A stretch of DNA of 64,000 nucleotides from Ilyonectria destructans (GCA_020740775.1 JAHEWK010000007.1:1860001-1924000), one strand, 5' to 3'; counted from the stretch's first letter, positions 21,436 through 33,060 are shown. Numbers and translations are program-made. The notes: generated by a model from the sequence alone, not told the origin.

Positions 21436-23304
21436 ATGTCCCAACAAGACACACAAAGTGGGCTGCCTCTGCTCCATATGCAGGGCACCTCTTATTCCAA
21501 TACCCACCAAGATGGCCTCGGCAAGCTTCCAGGGCATGTTAAAGTCGAGCCGGTGAAAAGCTCAACACATCCCCTTGAAAGACTGACGCGATTCTTTTCC
21601 ACCATCATCCAGTTACTTTTTCCCATCGCACTTACAGCCTACTTTATTTGCATTTGGCGATTCTTCCTCATCCGGGACTCAGATGACCCCGTCAAATATG
21701 GCATACCCCATGAGATCTGGATCTTCTACTCCTGGTTTCTCATCGGTGTTTTTGGTTTGGGGTGGTCCAAGTTTTCTCTTGTCGGCGCGGAGAACGCTGT
21801 ACAGGCTTCTGGCAAGGCAGTGATTGTAGCGCCTAGCGAAAGAAGCTGGAGCAGTCTAGGAGGATGGATAAAAGCTCTGAAGAGGGGTATTTTCGACCAT
21901 GAATCGCCATATCACTCACTGTGGTATTTTCTCACAGCGGTGAGCATTCTAATGTATGTCGCATTGCCGCTTTCGGGTCTTTGCCTGGAGCTATCGGATG
22001 GCTATGTCCCTCTATCGACTGCTCCAAAAGTTCTGGGTCATAAGTGGGACACCTTCAATGAAAGGCAATCGGTTTGGTACGACACAGGCGTGGAAAAAGG
22101 GTGGCAGATTGGATCACCCGCCACAGTTCCTGGATTTGGCTTGATCTACACCCCCCCATACATTCAGCGAGGCGAGTACAGCACCCTCGAGGACGTGCCG
22201 AATTCTCTAGCTTGGGAAAGCGGCATACCTGAGATGTTTCTTGCTCCTCAGGCCATGGCACCCGTCTCAGGTGACGCATGGGGTGTTCGCGCGAGTTACA
22301 ACTGTTCGATTCTTGAAGACATCTCCGACTTTACTATTCTCAACCAAACACGGTCGTCAGTTCTCCGCATAGGCACTCGTGGCGATTACGCAACGCCGTC
22401 TGGGGACGAGATTTACCTGTTCAACAGCGACGCCAGCAGCGGCACCTACGCCTACAACCTTTGGGCCGATATTGAAATGGGCGTCAGCATGATCGGTGAC
22501 CAGTATGGCCCACCAAGTTACAACGGCAGTGAGCCGAGGTCTTTTGATCCAGACGGCGCAAAAAAGGCAGAGGTACTCGAACTTTTGATCTGGCAAGCGC
22601 AAACAAGCGGGTCATACGACACTGAAGCTGTGTTCAACCGCAGCGTCGAGCCCACCGTTCAAGGATTGGGGCATCCCATCATGAAGGCCAGTAATGGTTC
22701 CTTTATCCGCAATGAAACTTTTTACAAAGTCCAAGTCAACACAAGAGGAAATATTAGCACTGAAGTTGCGGATTACAAAGAAAAGTACTCAATTCCGTAC
22801 GATCGCATCTTATCCACTGCCAAACCCATTGGGATACAATGCCGGGTCATGTCAACTCTCGGAACCGCCCGGCTTAACCCGAGAACATCGACCTTTGACT
22901 CATTCGAAGAGCTTACAAACCCCCCAATCATTACAGCAGAGGAGGCGATGTCTCGCCTAGGGTTTCTCACGCAAGAAACGCTTAAGGGGTCATATTTCGA
23001 GTTATTTCGCGCCGCCAATGCCCCCACTCCGCTCACTGTCTCCAACTCATACATGTACCAGAACTTTGTCCAGCCGCAAGTTTTGAAGAAATCCGTCATG
23101 TTGCTGTATGCATTGGAAGGCCTGCAGCTCATGTATGACGGGGTGTATGGGTTCGAGGGCACGTGGGACCATCCCAACTTGACCTCCTCGAGCCCGGGAA
23201 AAATTCTAACGGCTGGAGTCATTCCGCCGATTGGCCCGGTTGTGCTTTTTGTGGCTTGGGCTATTAGTTGTACGATGCTAAGAATTGTGGGATTTTTTCT
23301 TTGA
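21436..23304 (+). CDS. Large uncharacterised membrane glycoprotein
   Basis: A single open exon of 622 residues from the ATG at 21436. The frame is open upstream, but only through a non-ATG codon. Three N-terminal hydrophobic helices (FFSTIIQLLFPIALTAYFI, WIFYSWFLIGVFGLGW, LWYFLTAVSILMYVALPL) are followed by a soluble region of about 400 residues with at least eight N-x-S/T sites. A C-terminal helix (VIPPIGPVVLFVAWAISC) follows. The layout suggests a large extracytosolic domain held by N- and C-terminal membrane segments. I recognise it only as a fungal hypothetical protein type; no enzymatic motif is visible. The stop comes right after the last helix, so a further short 3-prime exon cannot be excluded. 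Confidence 0.75.
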   Translation: MSQQDTQSGLPLLHMQGTSYSNTHQDGLGKLPGHVKVEPVKSSTHPLERLTRFFSTIIQLLFPIALTAYFICIWRFFLIRDSDDPVKYGIPHEIWIFYSWFLIGVFGLGWSKFSLVGAENAVQASGKAVIVAPSERSWSSLGGWIKALKRGIFDHESPYHSLWYFLTAVSILMYVALPLSGLCLELSDGYVPLSTAPKVLGHKWDTFNERQSVWYDTGVEKGWQIGSPATVPGFGLIYTPPYIQRGEYSTLEDVPNSLAWESGIPEMFLAPQAMAPVSGDAWGVRASYNCSILEDISDFTILNQTRSSVLRIGTRGDYATPSGDEIYLFNSDASSGTYAYNLWADIEMGVSMIGDQYGPPSYNGSEPRSFDPDGAKKAEVLELLIWQAQTSGSYDTEAVFNRSVEPTVQGLGHPIMKASNGSFIRNETFYKVQVNTRGNISTEVADYKEKYSIPYDRILSTAKPIGIQCRVMSTLGTARLNPRTSTFDSFEELTNPPIITAEEAMSRLGFLTQETLKGSYFELFRAANAPTPLTVSNSYMYQNFVQPQVLKKSVMLLYALEGLQLMYDGVYGFEGTWDHPNLTSSSPGKILTAGVIPPIGPVVLFVAWAISCTMLRIVGFFL

Positions 23305-23733
23305 GACTGAATAGGTTGAATGGGGTACTTTACGTCCGAGATATGGGGATGAAGGGACAATAATTGCAAGGTAGATTAAACTGAGAACTTTGCTAGTTTG
23401 GCAACCATGGGGAGGAATATGTGCATTGGCCAGATATTTTGGGCTAATTATTGTTATTCGCGCATACTCATTGCTGTTGTAAGTAGAATGTGCCTCATCA
23501 GTTTGTACGAATTTGATCTTTCAGAATTTTAAGTGCACGGCTTTCACATAGGGTACTAGATGTCATTATGTTGCTACATATAGAAACGAACATGTTCGTC
23601 GTGCTATCTACATCCTAAAGAAAGCATACTCAGACATGTAAACTCAATCAAATGAAGACCACTAATTAAAATTAATAACGGGCCGAGTCCTGAACACGGA
23701 TGATTGCCAAAACTTCATCTTATCCAACTTCGC
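23305..23733. other. Convergent intergenic region
   Basis: 3-prime flanks of two convergent genes. No coding sequence. Confidence 0.6.
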
Positions 23734-25283
23734 CTACGACAAAGCCATATCCTCTAGGTCCGGAATGGTCCTCTCCAAGCCAAGAACCATGCTTTTGACG
23801 TTGTTGATCACGTCCCAGCGGGCTCTCTTATGCTCCGAGTCTTGAGTGAGTTCCAATACTTCATTTTTCAGCTTAGCGACGATGTCCGTGTTTCCCTTGA
23901 TGAGCCTCTTGGCCTCATCAACGTCGGCGGCACAGTCGTGGACAATAATCTCCTGGTCGGCGGCTTCCTCTTGCTTTGCGAGCTTTTGGGCATTGTAGGC
24001 GTCGATGGCGGTTTGCAGTTGCGGCAGACAGGGCGATTGACTCTGGCTTCCCATCATCCCTCGAAGTGAGATGGCCGTTGTCTCGAACTCGTCTGCCTCG
24101 GCGACGAGCGTGGCGTGGTGAAGTTGCGCGTTACGGAGAGCTTGCTTGGCTCCATCGATGCTTTCTTGGGCGACATGTTCGAGGTTGGTAATTTCCTCAC
24201 ATTCGGCGAGTTTGGACTCAAGTTCTGCGTCTGTCGTCTCCATGGCATGGGAGATGTTGTCTATGAGAGAGTCGAGTCGAGAGACAAAGTCGGTGATGGC
24301 AGGAAGAAGGGACTCGTGAATGCTTCCGGGTTGCGGAGGTGATTCCTGCGGTTCCTAGCAAGTGGTTAGCTAGCATTATGTGACAAGACAGGGAAAGGAC
24401 TTACAGCTGCCTTGGTGAGCATCTGGGAATAGACCAATGCCATAGATGGAAGACTCCCGTGGCCAATCCTGGGCGATCTCAGCGCAAGTGATTCTCTTCC
24501 CGAAGGTGCTGGGCTGTTCTTGATCAGCTCAGGGAATGCCGAGAGTCTGGTTCGCTTTGCAGGAGGAGAGGTCCCCAGCGTGGGTGACGGCCGCAGTATT
24601 TTCGGGGAAGACTTGGGTTGCTGTCGATCTTGGGCTGGCGTGGGAGGCGACGGCGAAGCAGCTAAAGCAACACTGATGCTCTCAGATGTGGACCTTTGGG
24701 GAGTCTGTTGTACCATGCCGCGGATCCAGCGTGGAGCTTTTGGAGTCATGGAAAGGCGGGATATGGGGCTTGAGCGTGGTGGGTTGCTTGGTCGTGTTCT
24801 GCGTTTGTCTTGATTGACAAAGTCGTGTTTTTCGACTTTTTCGTCATCGCCATCGTCATCGTCTTCATCACCATCATCGTCTTCATCGTAGCCATCATCT
24901 TCGCCACAGATTCTATCGTCGCCCTTGTCTAGAAACTCAGCACGAACCGTTTGCACATCCTTGTACCGTAGTTTGACTTCACCCTCCCCGCTTCGAACGA
25001 TGATGCTCATGACAAGCTGCCTACGCAAGTCCTCAACGGTAAAGTTCACATCCTGGGCAATGTGTCTTCCGAGGATGGCAAGGTTCTCCAGCATACCGAG
25101 GCCCCAGTCTCCCGACGAGTACTGAGGGACCAGTTCCCACGGCCAGATGTTGAGGCACGCATAGAATCGCGTGGCGGCACGCGAAGCTCGATCTCCAAAC
25201 TTTGCGCGGTAGGGAGCTGGCAGGCGGATGCTGGCTGCTTTTTCATCGATGGAAAGCCATGATTTTTGGGGCGTCGAGGGCAT
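23734..25283 (-). CDS. Hypothetical acidic, Pro/Ser-rich coiled-coil protein
   Basis: Two minus-strand exons, 25283-24405 and 24354-23734, with a 50-bp phase-0 intron, give 499 residues. The N-terminal ~115 residues form a folded-looking domain (SWLSIDEKAASIRLPAPYR, RAATRFYACLNIWPWELVP). A long Asp/Glu run at about 135-155 (EDDGYDEDDDGDEDDDDGDD) follows, then a Pro/Ser-rich, basic, disordered region (SSPISRLSMTPKAPR). The C-terminal ~200 residues are helical, with heptad-like Leu/Ala/Glu (DAELESKLAECEEITNLEHV). The pattern suits a nuclear scaffold or chromatin-associated protein, but no domain is recognised and that role is an inference. The gene is intact. Confidence 0.75.
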
Positions 25284-26011
25284 TTCGGCGAGGCGCAGAG
25301 GCGGATGATCTTGGGCTGTGTAAAGACGCTCAGTGACGGTTGTTTGCGAGAGTCCACAAGTTGAGCATGATTCCAGTGAGAGTCCTCGAGGTACAAGAAA
25401 AGTACAGAAACAAGACCAGATGAAAAGAAAAGAAAAAGAAAGTGAAAGAAACCAGATCCATGGGGGGAGGGGATATGAATGACGCGGGCGCCTTCTTTGT
25501 TTGTTACCTGTACTCTGCCGGAGCTAGAATGTCACAGCTTCCCGTGGACCAATCATATTCTCAAATGTTCCAATTAGCCAATGCGCTGCCGTCGGATGTG
25601 TTACAAAAAGGGCTTAACGTCGCCTTTGCGGCCGTTGAATTCGCTGTCGCCGTCGAGCGTTTGCTCGTTGATTGCTGTGGTGTTGTGTTTGGGGCGGGTG
25701 GTGGCTTCCAGAATCCAACATCCCCAATCATGGAAGAGAAAAGGAAATGAGATTGTTTCAGCGTAGAATTTGTAATTTGAGCCCCGACTTGTTCCGCTGA
25801 TATTGATTCTTGGCGTTGTCAATTGAGGCAAAGCGTGACTCAGTCACATCAGGGACTCACCACAGTTTAAGCCTACACCTGCTGTGGCCCATGGCGCTCA
25901 TCCCCTCCAAGTCCCTGGATAGATGTAGGCAGTTCTTGGATTACGAAATCCTGCTGTGGCGGTATGTTATGGCTGGCGCTCTCTGGTTGGAACTCAGGCG
26001 ATCCATGAAGC
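25284..26011. other. Intergenic, promoter of the coiled-coil gene
   Basis: Purine-rich leader near 25400-25440. The plus-strand frame 25442-25750 lacks recognisable features and is not called a gene. Confidence 0.4.
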
Positions 26012-27088
26012 TCAGGCCGAACCGAGACACTGGCCTGACTCAGGTGTTTGCTTTGGGGACTTGTGCGTATTCGAACCGCTGTCGCGGCTTTCAGACTCGT
26101 TGCTGTTCGATTCGCCACTTATCTCCGCGCCTATGTTGCCTGATTCGCCGGTGTTAGTCGGCGTGAGTTCGTCGTTGCTCAATATCGTCGTGGCGAAGTC
26201 GCGACCCGTTTGTCTGTAATATGTCAATGCTGCCTTGGCCAAGCTCGACACCACGCTGCACTGGAAGGCTCGCATACCGCTTGGGAATCCCCAAGTGTGG
26301 CAAAACGGCGCAGACTCGTTATCACTGTGGCATCGAGAGGGGCTAGATTGACGGCATCATAGTGCTGACTGGAAACTTCTCGTCGCACAAAGATGGATCG
26401 AGGGCCTTGTCTCTTGCGATGCATCTGGTAAACATGTTTTGGACGCCGCAGAAGACGAGCCCGAAAATCTTCGATTCCCACTGGCAGCGGCTCGATCAGG
26501 ACAGGAAATGGAGCGTGAAGTACCTACGGAAGTTAAAACATATCCACAGACATTGTCTGGGGCGTTGGTGATGGTGATCTCGATGGCACTCGACTCCGAA
26601 TCGTCCGTGTTCTGTCCGGCAACGTGTGTCGGGTTTGTCAGGTCGTACGTAAACGATGTCGATGGATGTATCAAGGCTTCTGCAATACCAAGCAAGAGCT
26701 GAGCTAGTAGCGCTGCTGCAAATGATGACTAAAGCATCGTTAAGGTTAGGAAAGAAAAGAAACTGATGAGGATATTCACGGAAGATTTAGAAAACAGGAT
26801 ATGCCGCGACCTGCCACGGAGCTCCTCAAATACCTCACCGAGGCAGCGGAACGTGACCTGCCGCAACCAACCAGACGAAAGTACATCGTCGTATGGGTAT
26901 AAATAAGCTTGACTGAGACTTAATGCAAAACAGCGAATTAGGTTATTTGTGGCTTGTCGAGCTGACGACTGCGCCAGCTCAGCTGCGTGGCACGGCAATT
27001 GAGATGGTGGGAGTGACATACGCTGACGCTGAGCTTCCTGAAGTTGACGTTGCAAGCATGTGACTGCTGGCCATGAGGACGCATTCAT
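26012..27088 (-). CDS. Unresolved multi-exon hypothetical gene or relic
   Basis: Several minus-strand stretches look coding. One runs 27088-26780 and ends at a GTGAATATCC donor. It joins in phase through a 51-bp intron (AG at 26729) to 26728-~26560 (LLLGIAEALIHPSTSFTYD). Another open stretch, 26523-26278, carries VLHAPFPVLIEPLPVGIE and RFATLGDSQA and ends at a GTATGC donor. It may continue to 26012 with a Ser/Glu-rich tail. The link between the second and third stretches is not explained by a normal intron, because the only candidate is 27 bp. The gene is therefore either damaged or mis-modelled. No family is recognised. Confidence 0.3.
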
Positions 27089-27537
27089 CTCACTAGAGAA
27101 ATGTTGGCTCGTTGAAATTGTTGTAGAAATGATATGAATCAATGTGAATCGCTGAATGTCGTCCTAGTCTCTTCCACGCGTACAGGTCCACCAAAGTCAA
27201 GGGTATGATCCGACTGCGAACGATCGTCAAGGCTCTGTACTTCGCCCCGGGGTGGAAGCCTCGAGCTGTATTTACTAGATGAAGGAAGCCCTAGGGGCAG
27301 TCTAGAAAGATGAAAATGCCTTGGGCACATTGCCACCGATTGACAATAAGCACGTGGCAGTAGTCGTGCGCCGAGAGGAACAATGCGGTTATCCATTTGA
27401 CTGGTCATGGAGATGTAACATTAAGGAGACGCCGACCTCGGATGTGCGTGAGAGCAAGGAGCCATTCCCTTAAACAGAGTGAAGGGACTTGTATGTTGTA
27501 GATTGTAGATTATAAACCGGAGACTTTATTGCTTTGT
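27089..27537. other. Intergenic, no gene resolved
   Basis: A minus-strand frame 27139-27408 (MTSQMDNRIVPLGARLLP...) may be an upstream exon of the unresolved gene to its left, but no normal-length intron joins them in phase. Confidence 0.3.
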
Positions 27538-27989
27538 TTAGTGAAGGCCAAAATACTCCCGTCGTACAAGTTCCATGCTCTGCTCTCGCGGCAGTGACTT
27601 GATAAGTTTGTCCACCTCGGCTTCCAGAATTGGTTCTGAATGTCAAATTCATGAGGAGCACTCGTCGTTGGCATGGCAAAGAGGATGATTTCAGTAACAG
27701 TGACTCAATACTTATCAGGCACCTCGAACCGAGGTAGTTGGGAGGTGTAGCTTACTGATCTACTTCCCTGATAGAGCAATGAGGATGCCTCTCCTCTCTG
27801 AAAGTTTTACTAGGCGAGGGTCGGGGACTTCCCATTTTTATCACGAGTCCTGGATTCATCTAACGACGACGGAAAATTAGTCTCCGTGGCTACTTTTGCT
27901 ACTCCATTAAAGATGTCCTGCTGTAATAGCTGTGTCAAACATCGGAGGCACTCTTTGAGAGGCTTGGCATAGGAAAGGGGTCTGGTGAT
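27538..27989 (-). pseudogene. Two coding-like fragments of an unknown protein
   Basis: Minus-strand 27989-27810 reads 59 residues starting ITRPLSYAKPLKECLRCLTQ. Minus-strand 27633-27538 reads 31 residues ending EQSMELVRREYFGLH before a stop. An acceptor (ATTCAG) precedes the second. The fragments have natural composition but cannot be joined in phase, and no domain is recognised. They lie just downstream of the NLR gene and may be the remains of a small neighbour. Confidence 0.3.
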
Positions 27990-28220
27990 GTAAGTTCACA
28001 TCAACTTTATTACACAAGCTACTGCATCTTCTAGTTCTATCAATAGAGCTTAAGTGTGTGCTCTTATTGTTCGCAACTACTCCATCGCTTTAATTTGTCC
28101 AATAACATCAAGCTCGGCTAAAAGAAAGCCTAAATTAGCATTGGTTTCTTTGTTTTTAAAGCCTCGTATTTACTGTACTTTGTCTTCAAAATTAGAAGTA
28201 GGCGGTAGGCAGTTATGATC
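27990..28220. other. 3-prime flank of the NLR gene
   Basis: AT-rich flank; no coding sequence. Confidence 0.5.
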
Positions 28221-31200
28221 TTATTTGAGCAGCATTATGATAGCTTTATGGCCCCTTTTGATAGCAACGTCTAGCGGCGTGTCTCCAAAGGTGTTCTCCG
28301 CATCTGTATCAGCGCCAAGTTCGATTAACAGACTTACAATACCTTCGTGGCCCCCCCGGGCAGTATAGTGCAGCGGTGTCTCTCCATTAATATCCTTAGC
28401 GTTCTTATCGGCACCTAACCCAGTGACTAAAAGCCTCACGATACTGCCGTGGCCCTCCTGAGCAGCAAAGTGCAGCGGTAGCCACCCGTCATTGTCCTTA
28501 GCATCTATGTCAGCACCTAACCCGGTGACTAAAAGCCTCACGATACTGTCGTGGCCCTCCTGAGCAGCAAAGTGCAACGGTGTCCACCCGTCATCGTCCT
28601 TAGCATCTATGTCGGCACCTAACCCGGTGACTAAAAGCCTTACAATACTTTCGTGGCCCTCCCCGGTAGCATAGTGCAGCGGTGTCTCTCCATACCTGCC
28701 CTTGGCGTTCTTATCGGCACCTAACTCAGTGACGAGAAGCCTTACGATACTTTCGTGGCCCTCCCCAGCAGCACAGTGCAGCGGTGTCTCTCCATACCAA
28801 TTCTTGGCGTTCTTGTCGGCACTCGGCACCGTGAGGAGTAGCCTTACAATATCTGCGTTGCCGCTCCTGGCGGCAGCATGCAACTTCATCCGCCGGTGGT
28901 CTTCATTGACATCCTTGGCAGACCTGACATCCTTGTCTGCGCCTCGCTTAACTGATAGATCTGTGCTGGCGATGACAACGGCTTTGTGGTGTCGTAGCAT
29001 GGTCTCCTGCTTCTCAGAAATATTCTTTAAAAAAGATACCAAGGTAACAACTATGTCGCTTCCGTCACCATATAGCTCTTCTGAGAGTGGCAAGGCAGAT
29101 TCGAGAGCTTCAGTAGCCTCTCCGAGATCACCAGTCTTTTTTCCAAGCTCGCGATAGACCGCATAAAAGCTCGAGGGCTGTCGCACCCTCTGGCCATAGT
29201 TTCCCCTCCAGACTGAGCCTATAAATCTCAAAGTCAATGGCAGAACTGAAAAGAGTCTTTGCTTTGTCTGTATTTCCGAGTGCTGTGGCCACCCAGGCAG
29301 CGAATCGTAGGATTTGGGAGATGGGGGCGCGAAATCGCTCTGTGGCGGGATCTAGATCTTTCCGAGTTGTGCTATTCCCCTGCATGGTAGAGAAGCAGTC
29401 CTTGAACGCCGCAATGCTTTTGCGGTTTACTGGGATTTCTCCCACCAGTGAAGACAAGGGAACAGTCGTAGGAGTGAGACCCATGAGGGCTTCCTTTCCT
29501 AGGCTGTATGTTGCCATCACCAACAAGACTTCCTTGTTGCTCGAGACCATATTGTCCAAGCTCCAGGAGCATAGAATCCGATGAATTGTCACACTTCTGA
29601 TGACACAGTTCACTTCCTTTAGTCCAATCAAGCAGAATTTGGCAAGGCGACGTAGGGAGAGGCGAAGATAGTGCGGTTCGGAAAGAATTTTCCGCAACCT
29701 GGCCACGTCCCCAGGAGCGCTGTTGGCCTGGTCATCGACGAAGAGGGATTGTTCAAGAACTGACAAAGGGATGGGCCATGAGCCTAGAACTCCAATGTAT
29801 TCAAGCAGGATTGCACATTCGCTATCGAGTGACCGATGTGCCATGTCAAGAATGGTCAGGATGACTCGATTCTTGTCATAAGACCACAGCTCATCTGAGG
29901 GATTGACGGCCATGAGACGTCGGTACTCATTTCGATATTGACCTAGAAAAGTAGAGAAGCTGAATTCTCCTTCTCGGATGAGCCCTGCAGCCTGCTCTAG
30001 CGCAAGAGGGATCCCGCCGAGCTCTTTGGCAATGGTTTTAGCCGCAATCGTTTCTGGCGTTGGTGTTAACGACACTAAATTCCAATTAAAGGTTTTTGGC
30101 TTCTCACCATCAGATTCGGATAGACTCGGGCAGTGAGCGAGTTTGAGGAGGAGGCCAGTTGAAGTTTTGGTGTCCAGGCCGTCAAGTTTAATCACTTGGA
30201 GTGGATGAGACCCACTGAAAGCATGGCGTCTTGTGCTGGTGATAAGGATAGATCCATGCGAACAGGAAGGAATGTATTTAGTAAGGCCAGCTTGGTCCAG
30301 ATTCTCGGCACTATCAAGGACGAGAAGCCAGTTGCGATATCGTGTCGAGCGCAGTCGGGCCATAACCCGAGCTAAGGCGTTGGCGTCGCCTTCGCCGTTC
30401 CTGTGTGTGATGGGAAGATCGGGTGGCCAGGAAGAATTCATGGTGTCATGGGCTTCATGCAGAGACATGTTTGAATGATGGCTCGTCCAAAGGTTGATCC
30501 AAACAATGGCCGAGTATCGGGCCCTCTCAGTCCAGATGTGTCGTAGCGCAAGTTGCGTTTTGCCTGTACCACCCATGCCACAGAGTAGAACACTCCTGCG
30601 ACCTGGTTGACCTGGATCCAGAGATTCTCGCAGTTGGAGAATCTTAGACTCTCGTCCAACAAATTCGTCTGTGATATCCGGAGTGCTGGAACATAGCAGA
30701 CCTGGGAAGGAGCTTTGCGCAGCGGCATCAACATTCGTTGCTTTAATGGCGATTAAGTCAGAACGCAAGCTTTATTGTCAAAATTACTCTGAAACTAGAG
30801 ACATACCCCTTTTTGGGCTTATCAATGAGGCGCAACGCTTGAGTTGAGTTGCCTCCCTCGTGAGGTATGATTTCGTCACGGCTGAAAGGTGCTGCTGTGC
30901 CTTGTCATCACTTTCGTCGAGCTCGATTTTCTCGAGGCCATTATCGACATTAAATCGGTAATAGGATTCGATTCTACCGGCTTTCTCAAACCTGCCAATA
31001 GCATGAGAAACAAGTCTTCCGATATGGGAATCAAAAGCTTACCTGCTTCGGACGTTCAAGTGTTCCTTGTGACAGTCCATCGTGATTGCCACACACATCT
31101 TCGCCGCTTCCTTCATTGAGACCAGCCCTTTCGGCACAAACATATCTCGAAGGCTTGATCTCTTGTATTCGAATGAACTTTGGCCTGTTCCGATCGACAC

Positions 31201-31932
31201 TAGGCAGGTAACCTCAGCCACCGCGTTGCGTATTGGCGAAGGCCATTCGTCCGACTCGAGCTCCGAGATGGCAGCGGAGCTGGGGTTATTCTTCTGAAAC
31301 GCTCCATCGATGTATTCAACGCCGTTTATGGTAACTGGGGGGAAGAATGTCGTCGCGGCTGATGTGGCAAGGCAGGCGTCGACAATGGAACATGGCTCGA
31401 CGCTGGAGCGAACCCCATATGTTCGAAACAAGTAATCGTCACGAGTCGATCGGGATACGGCGACAACGGCTACCTAATGGAGGCGAAGTTTGGCAGTTAG
31501 TACGACGAAACAATCAACAGCATGGAGTTGGGAGCAGCGACATACGGGTACATGGGGGTTCTCCACAGAATCAGCTTCGTACATCATCTGTTCCCCGGCC
31601 TTCTGCCGCACGACTTTCGCGAGGCCAGCGCTGGCATGCTTCGATCCAGTAAAGAGCTTCTGAAGAGATCCTCCAGAGAATATCTCGGAGCCGAACTCTC
31701 TGTACAAAGCCTCACATTCGTCAAGAGTGCAATCGAGACGACCCAGTAGAACGGCGAGGAGGCCACCGGTACTGGTTCCGCAAATGAAGTCGAAGCATTG
31801 GCGAGGTTCGGGCGTGCTATCGAGGCCATTCTGCATACGGACTTGCAACATTAGTTCCTTGAGGATGAGGATTTCCGAGAGACCCCGAATGCCTCCTCCA
31901 TCAAGGCACAGGATGCGGGGTTTCTGAGCCAT
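28221..31932 (-). CDS. Patatin-NB-ARC-ankyrin NLR protein, broken by a 1-bp frameshift
   Basis: Minus-strand exons: 31932-31546, 31473-31043, 30991-30807 and 30740-28221 (introns of 72, 51 and 66 bp). The patatin phospholipase domain has DGGGIRG near residue 11, the GTSTG nucleophile elbow near 52 and the catalytic DGA near 185. The NB-ARC ATPase follows: P-loop GMGGTGKT near 389, Walker B LLVLDSAENL, the ILITSTRR sensor and GGIPLALEQAAGLI. A TPR-like stretch (GDLGEATEALESALPLSEEL) and seven ankyrin repeats end the protein. The frame breaks at 29137-29142, six A on the coding strand, near residue 868. The total is otherwise about 1173 residues. The architecture is related to the Neurospora PLP-1 type of patatin-NLR, which controls allorecognition cell death. 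An in-frame ATG at 31971 is an alternative start. Nothing else in the gene looks decayed. Confidence 0.88.
28261..28905 (-). repeat. Ankyrin repeat array (seven units, 34-residue period)
   Basis: The minus strand encodes units of the form GETPLHxAAxEGHxSIVRLLVTxLGADxxAK. The central units are nearly identical at DNA level; for example, GTGACTAAAAGCCT recurs in three of them on the plus strand. Each unit is 102 bp. Confidence 0.85.
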
Positions 31933-32475
31933 CGCTGAAGGTTGTCCAACGCCAAGACTTAAAGTCTTCACGGAGGTCGTCTCACCAAGCGGCGGAGGTC
32001 GTACGGGCTAAGATGGCGAACTTGCTTCGGCTGTCATAAGCACAGAGGAGAGGGGTTATGTGCGCTCTTCTTGTGAAAAGAGGAGAAGGGGAGGAAACAG
32101 ACTGCAGCCCGACTTGGCGACCAGGCTGAGATACCCAGAGTCAGGCTTTGATTGGTCAAGGCTATTAAGCGTGTTGGTGGCTGGCGTCAGCTGAGACATG
32201 ATGCAGGCTGTGACTAAATAGGGAAATATTGGATGTAAAACAAAAGAATTAACATCCGGGGGAAATAATACCGCCTCTTGCGATCGGGACGATGTCGAGG
32301 CTCGGCTAACTTCATAGGAATCGCGCGCTGTCTGGTGTAGGATGCAATGCCATGCAGTGAGATGCGAAATAGAGGGGCCGCGGAGGTAATGGAAGCGCTG
32401 GAAGAGTCCCCCAAATCCGGGTTCATGGCGCCTTGGCAGACTTATTTCGATCCGCGATGTCTGACAGATGTTGGC
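31933..32475. other. NLR promoter region
   Basis: No gene is supported between the NLR start and the kinase pseudogene. Confidence 0.5.
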
Positions 32476-32484
32476 GGGATATAT

Positions 32485-33060
32485 TTAGTAGTCGATGATT
32501 CCAACCACTTCTTCACCTCGCAAGATAATGTTTAGGCTATTCATGTCGCCGTGTGTAAAGACTGTTTTGTCAGAAGCGTCCTTATAGAATGCAATCAGCT
32601 CGGCCATAACGTCGGGTAATTTTTGCGTGTCCGTTTCGAGGTCTGCTCCATTGGCAAGAGCCTTGTGGAATTCTTTCACAGAAGCGAATGGACCGGAATG
32701 AAGTGTGGCTAGACAGTCGCATATCGGTCCGCCATTGACATTCGCAACACCAGTTCCTTCTGGCGCTGTAAGAGCTCGAAGTTCTGCGAGCATGGCTTTT
32801 ACTTGGTCCAGAATCCTCTTTTTAGATTCGTCTGAACGCGTGTTCCAGCCTTGCCAAAGCGTTGTCCCTTCAATCTTGCTCGTCACAATGTATGTAGACC
32901 CGTTGTGGACGAAGGCGTAGTGGACTTTAGGAACATGTATGGACGTGTGCTAGGCGACGAATTGCATCGTGTGCGCTTCTGCCAGGTTCTCAAAGGGCTT
33001 GACTTTGGTGCAATTTTTTGAGAGGAATATCGGACCGAACCGTCGCTTCCATAGGCATTG
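32485..33060 (-). pseudogene. Aminoglycoside phosphotransferase-family kinase, degraded
   Basis: The minus strand encodes an APH-type fold. It has a strand with HVPKVHYAFVHNGSTYIVTS (the usual PVPKV...hinge), then KIEGTTLWQGW, and the catalytic loop FTHGDMNSLNIIL followed by GIIDY (Brenner HGDxxxxN and IID motifs). Decay is visible. An in-frame TAG at about 32951-32953 sits where relatives read a coding residue before HTSI. The frame also stops right after IIDY, so the C-terminal helices are missing. The N-terminal nucleotide-binding lobe is recognisable only in part. The product, if any, would be inactive. It lies between the NLR and an NmrA-like gene, with no apparent functional link. Confidence 0.65.

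Noticed and set aside
24836..24905. Short GAT/CATC-rich repeat as a microsatellite of interest
   Set aside because: It encodes the Asp/Glu run of the coiled-coil protein, so it is ordinary coding low complexity.
29137..29142. Programmed frameshifting as an explanation for the NLR lesion
   Set aside because: The site needs a shift that skips one base. The A run is not positioned as a canonical -1 slippery heptamer, and no downstream pseudoknot is evident.
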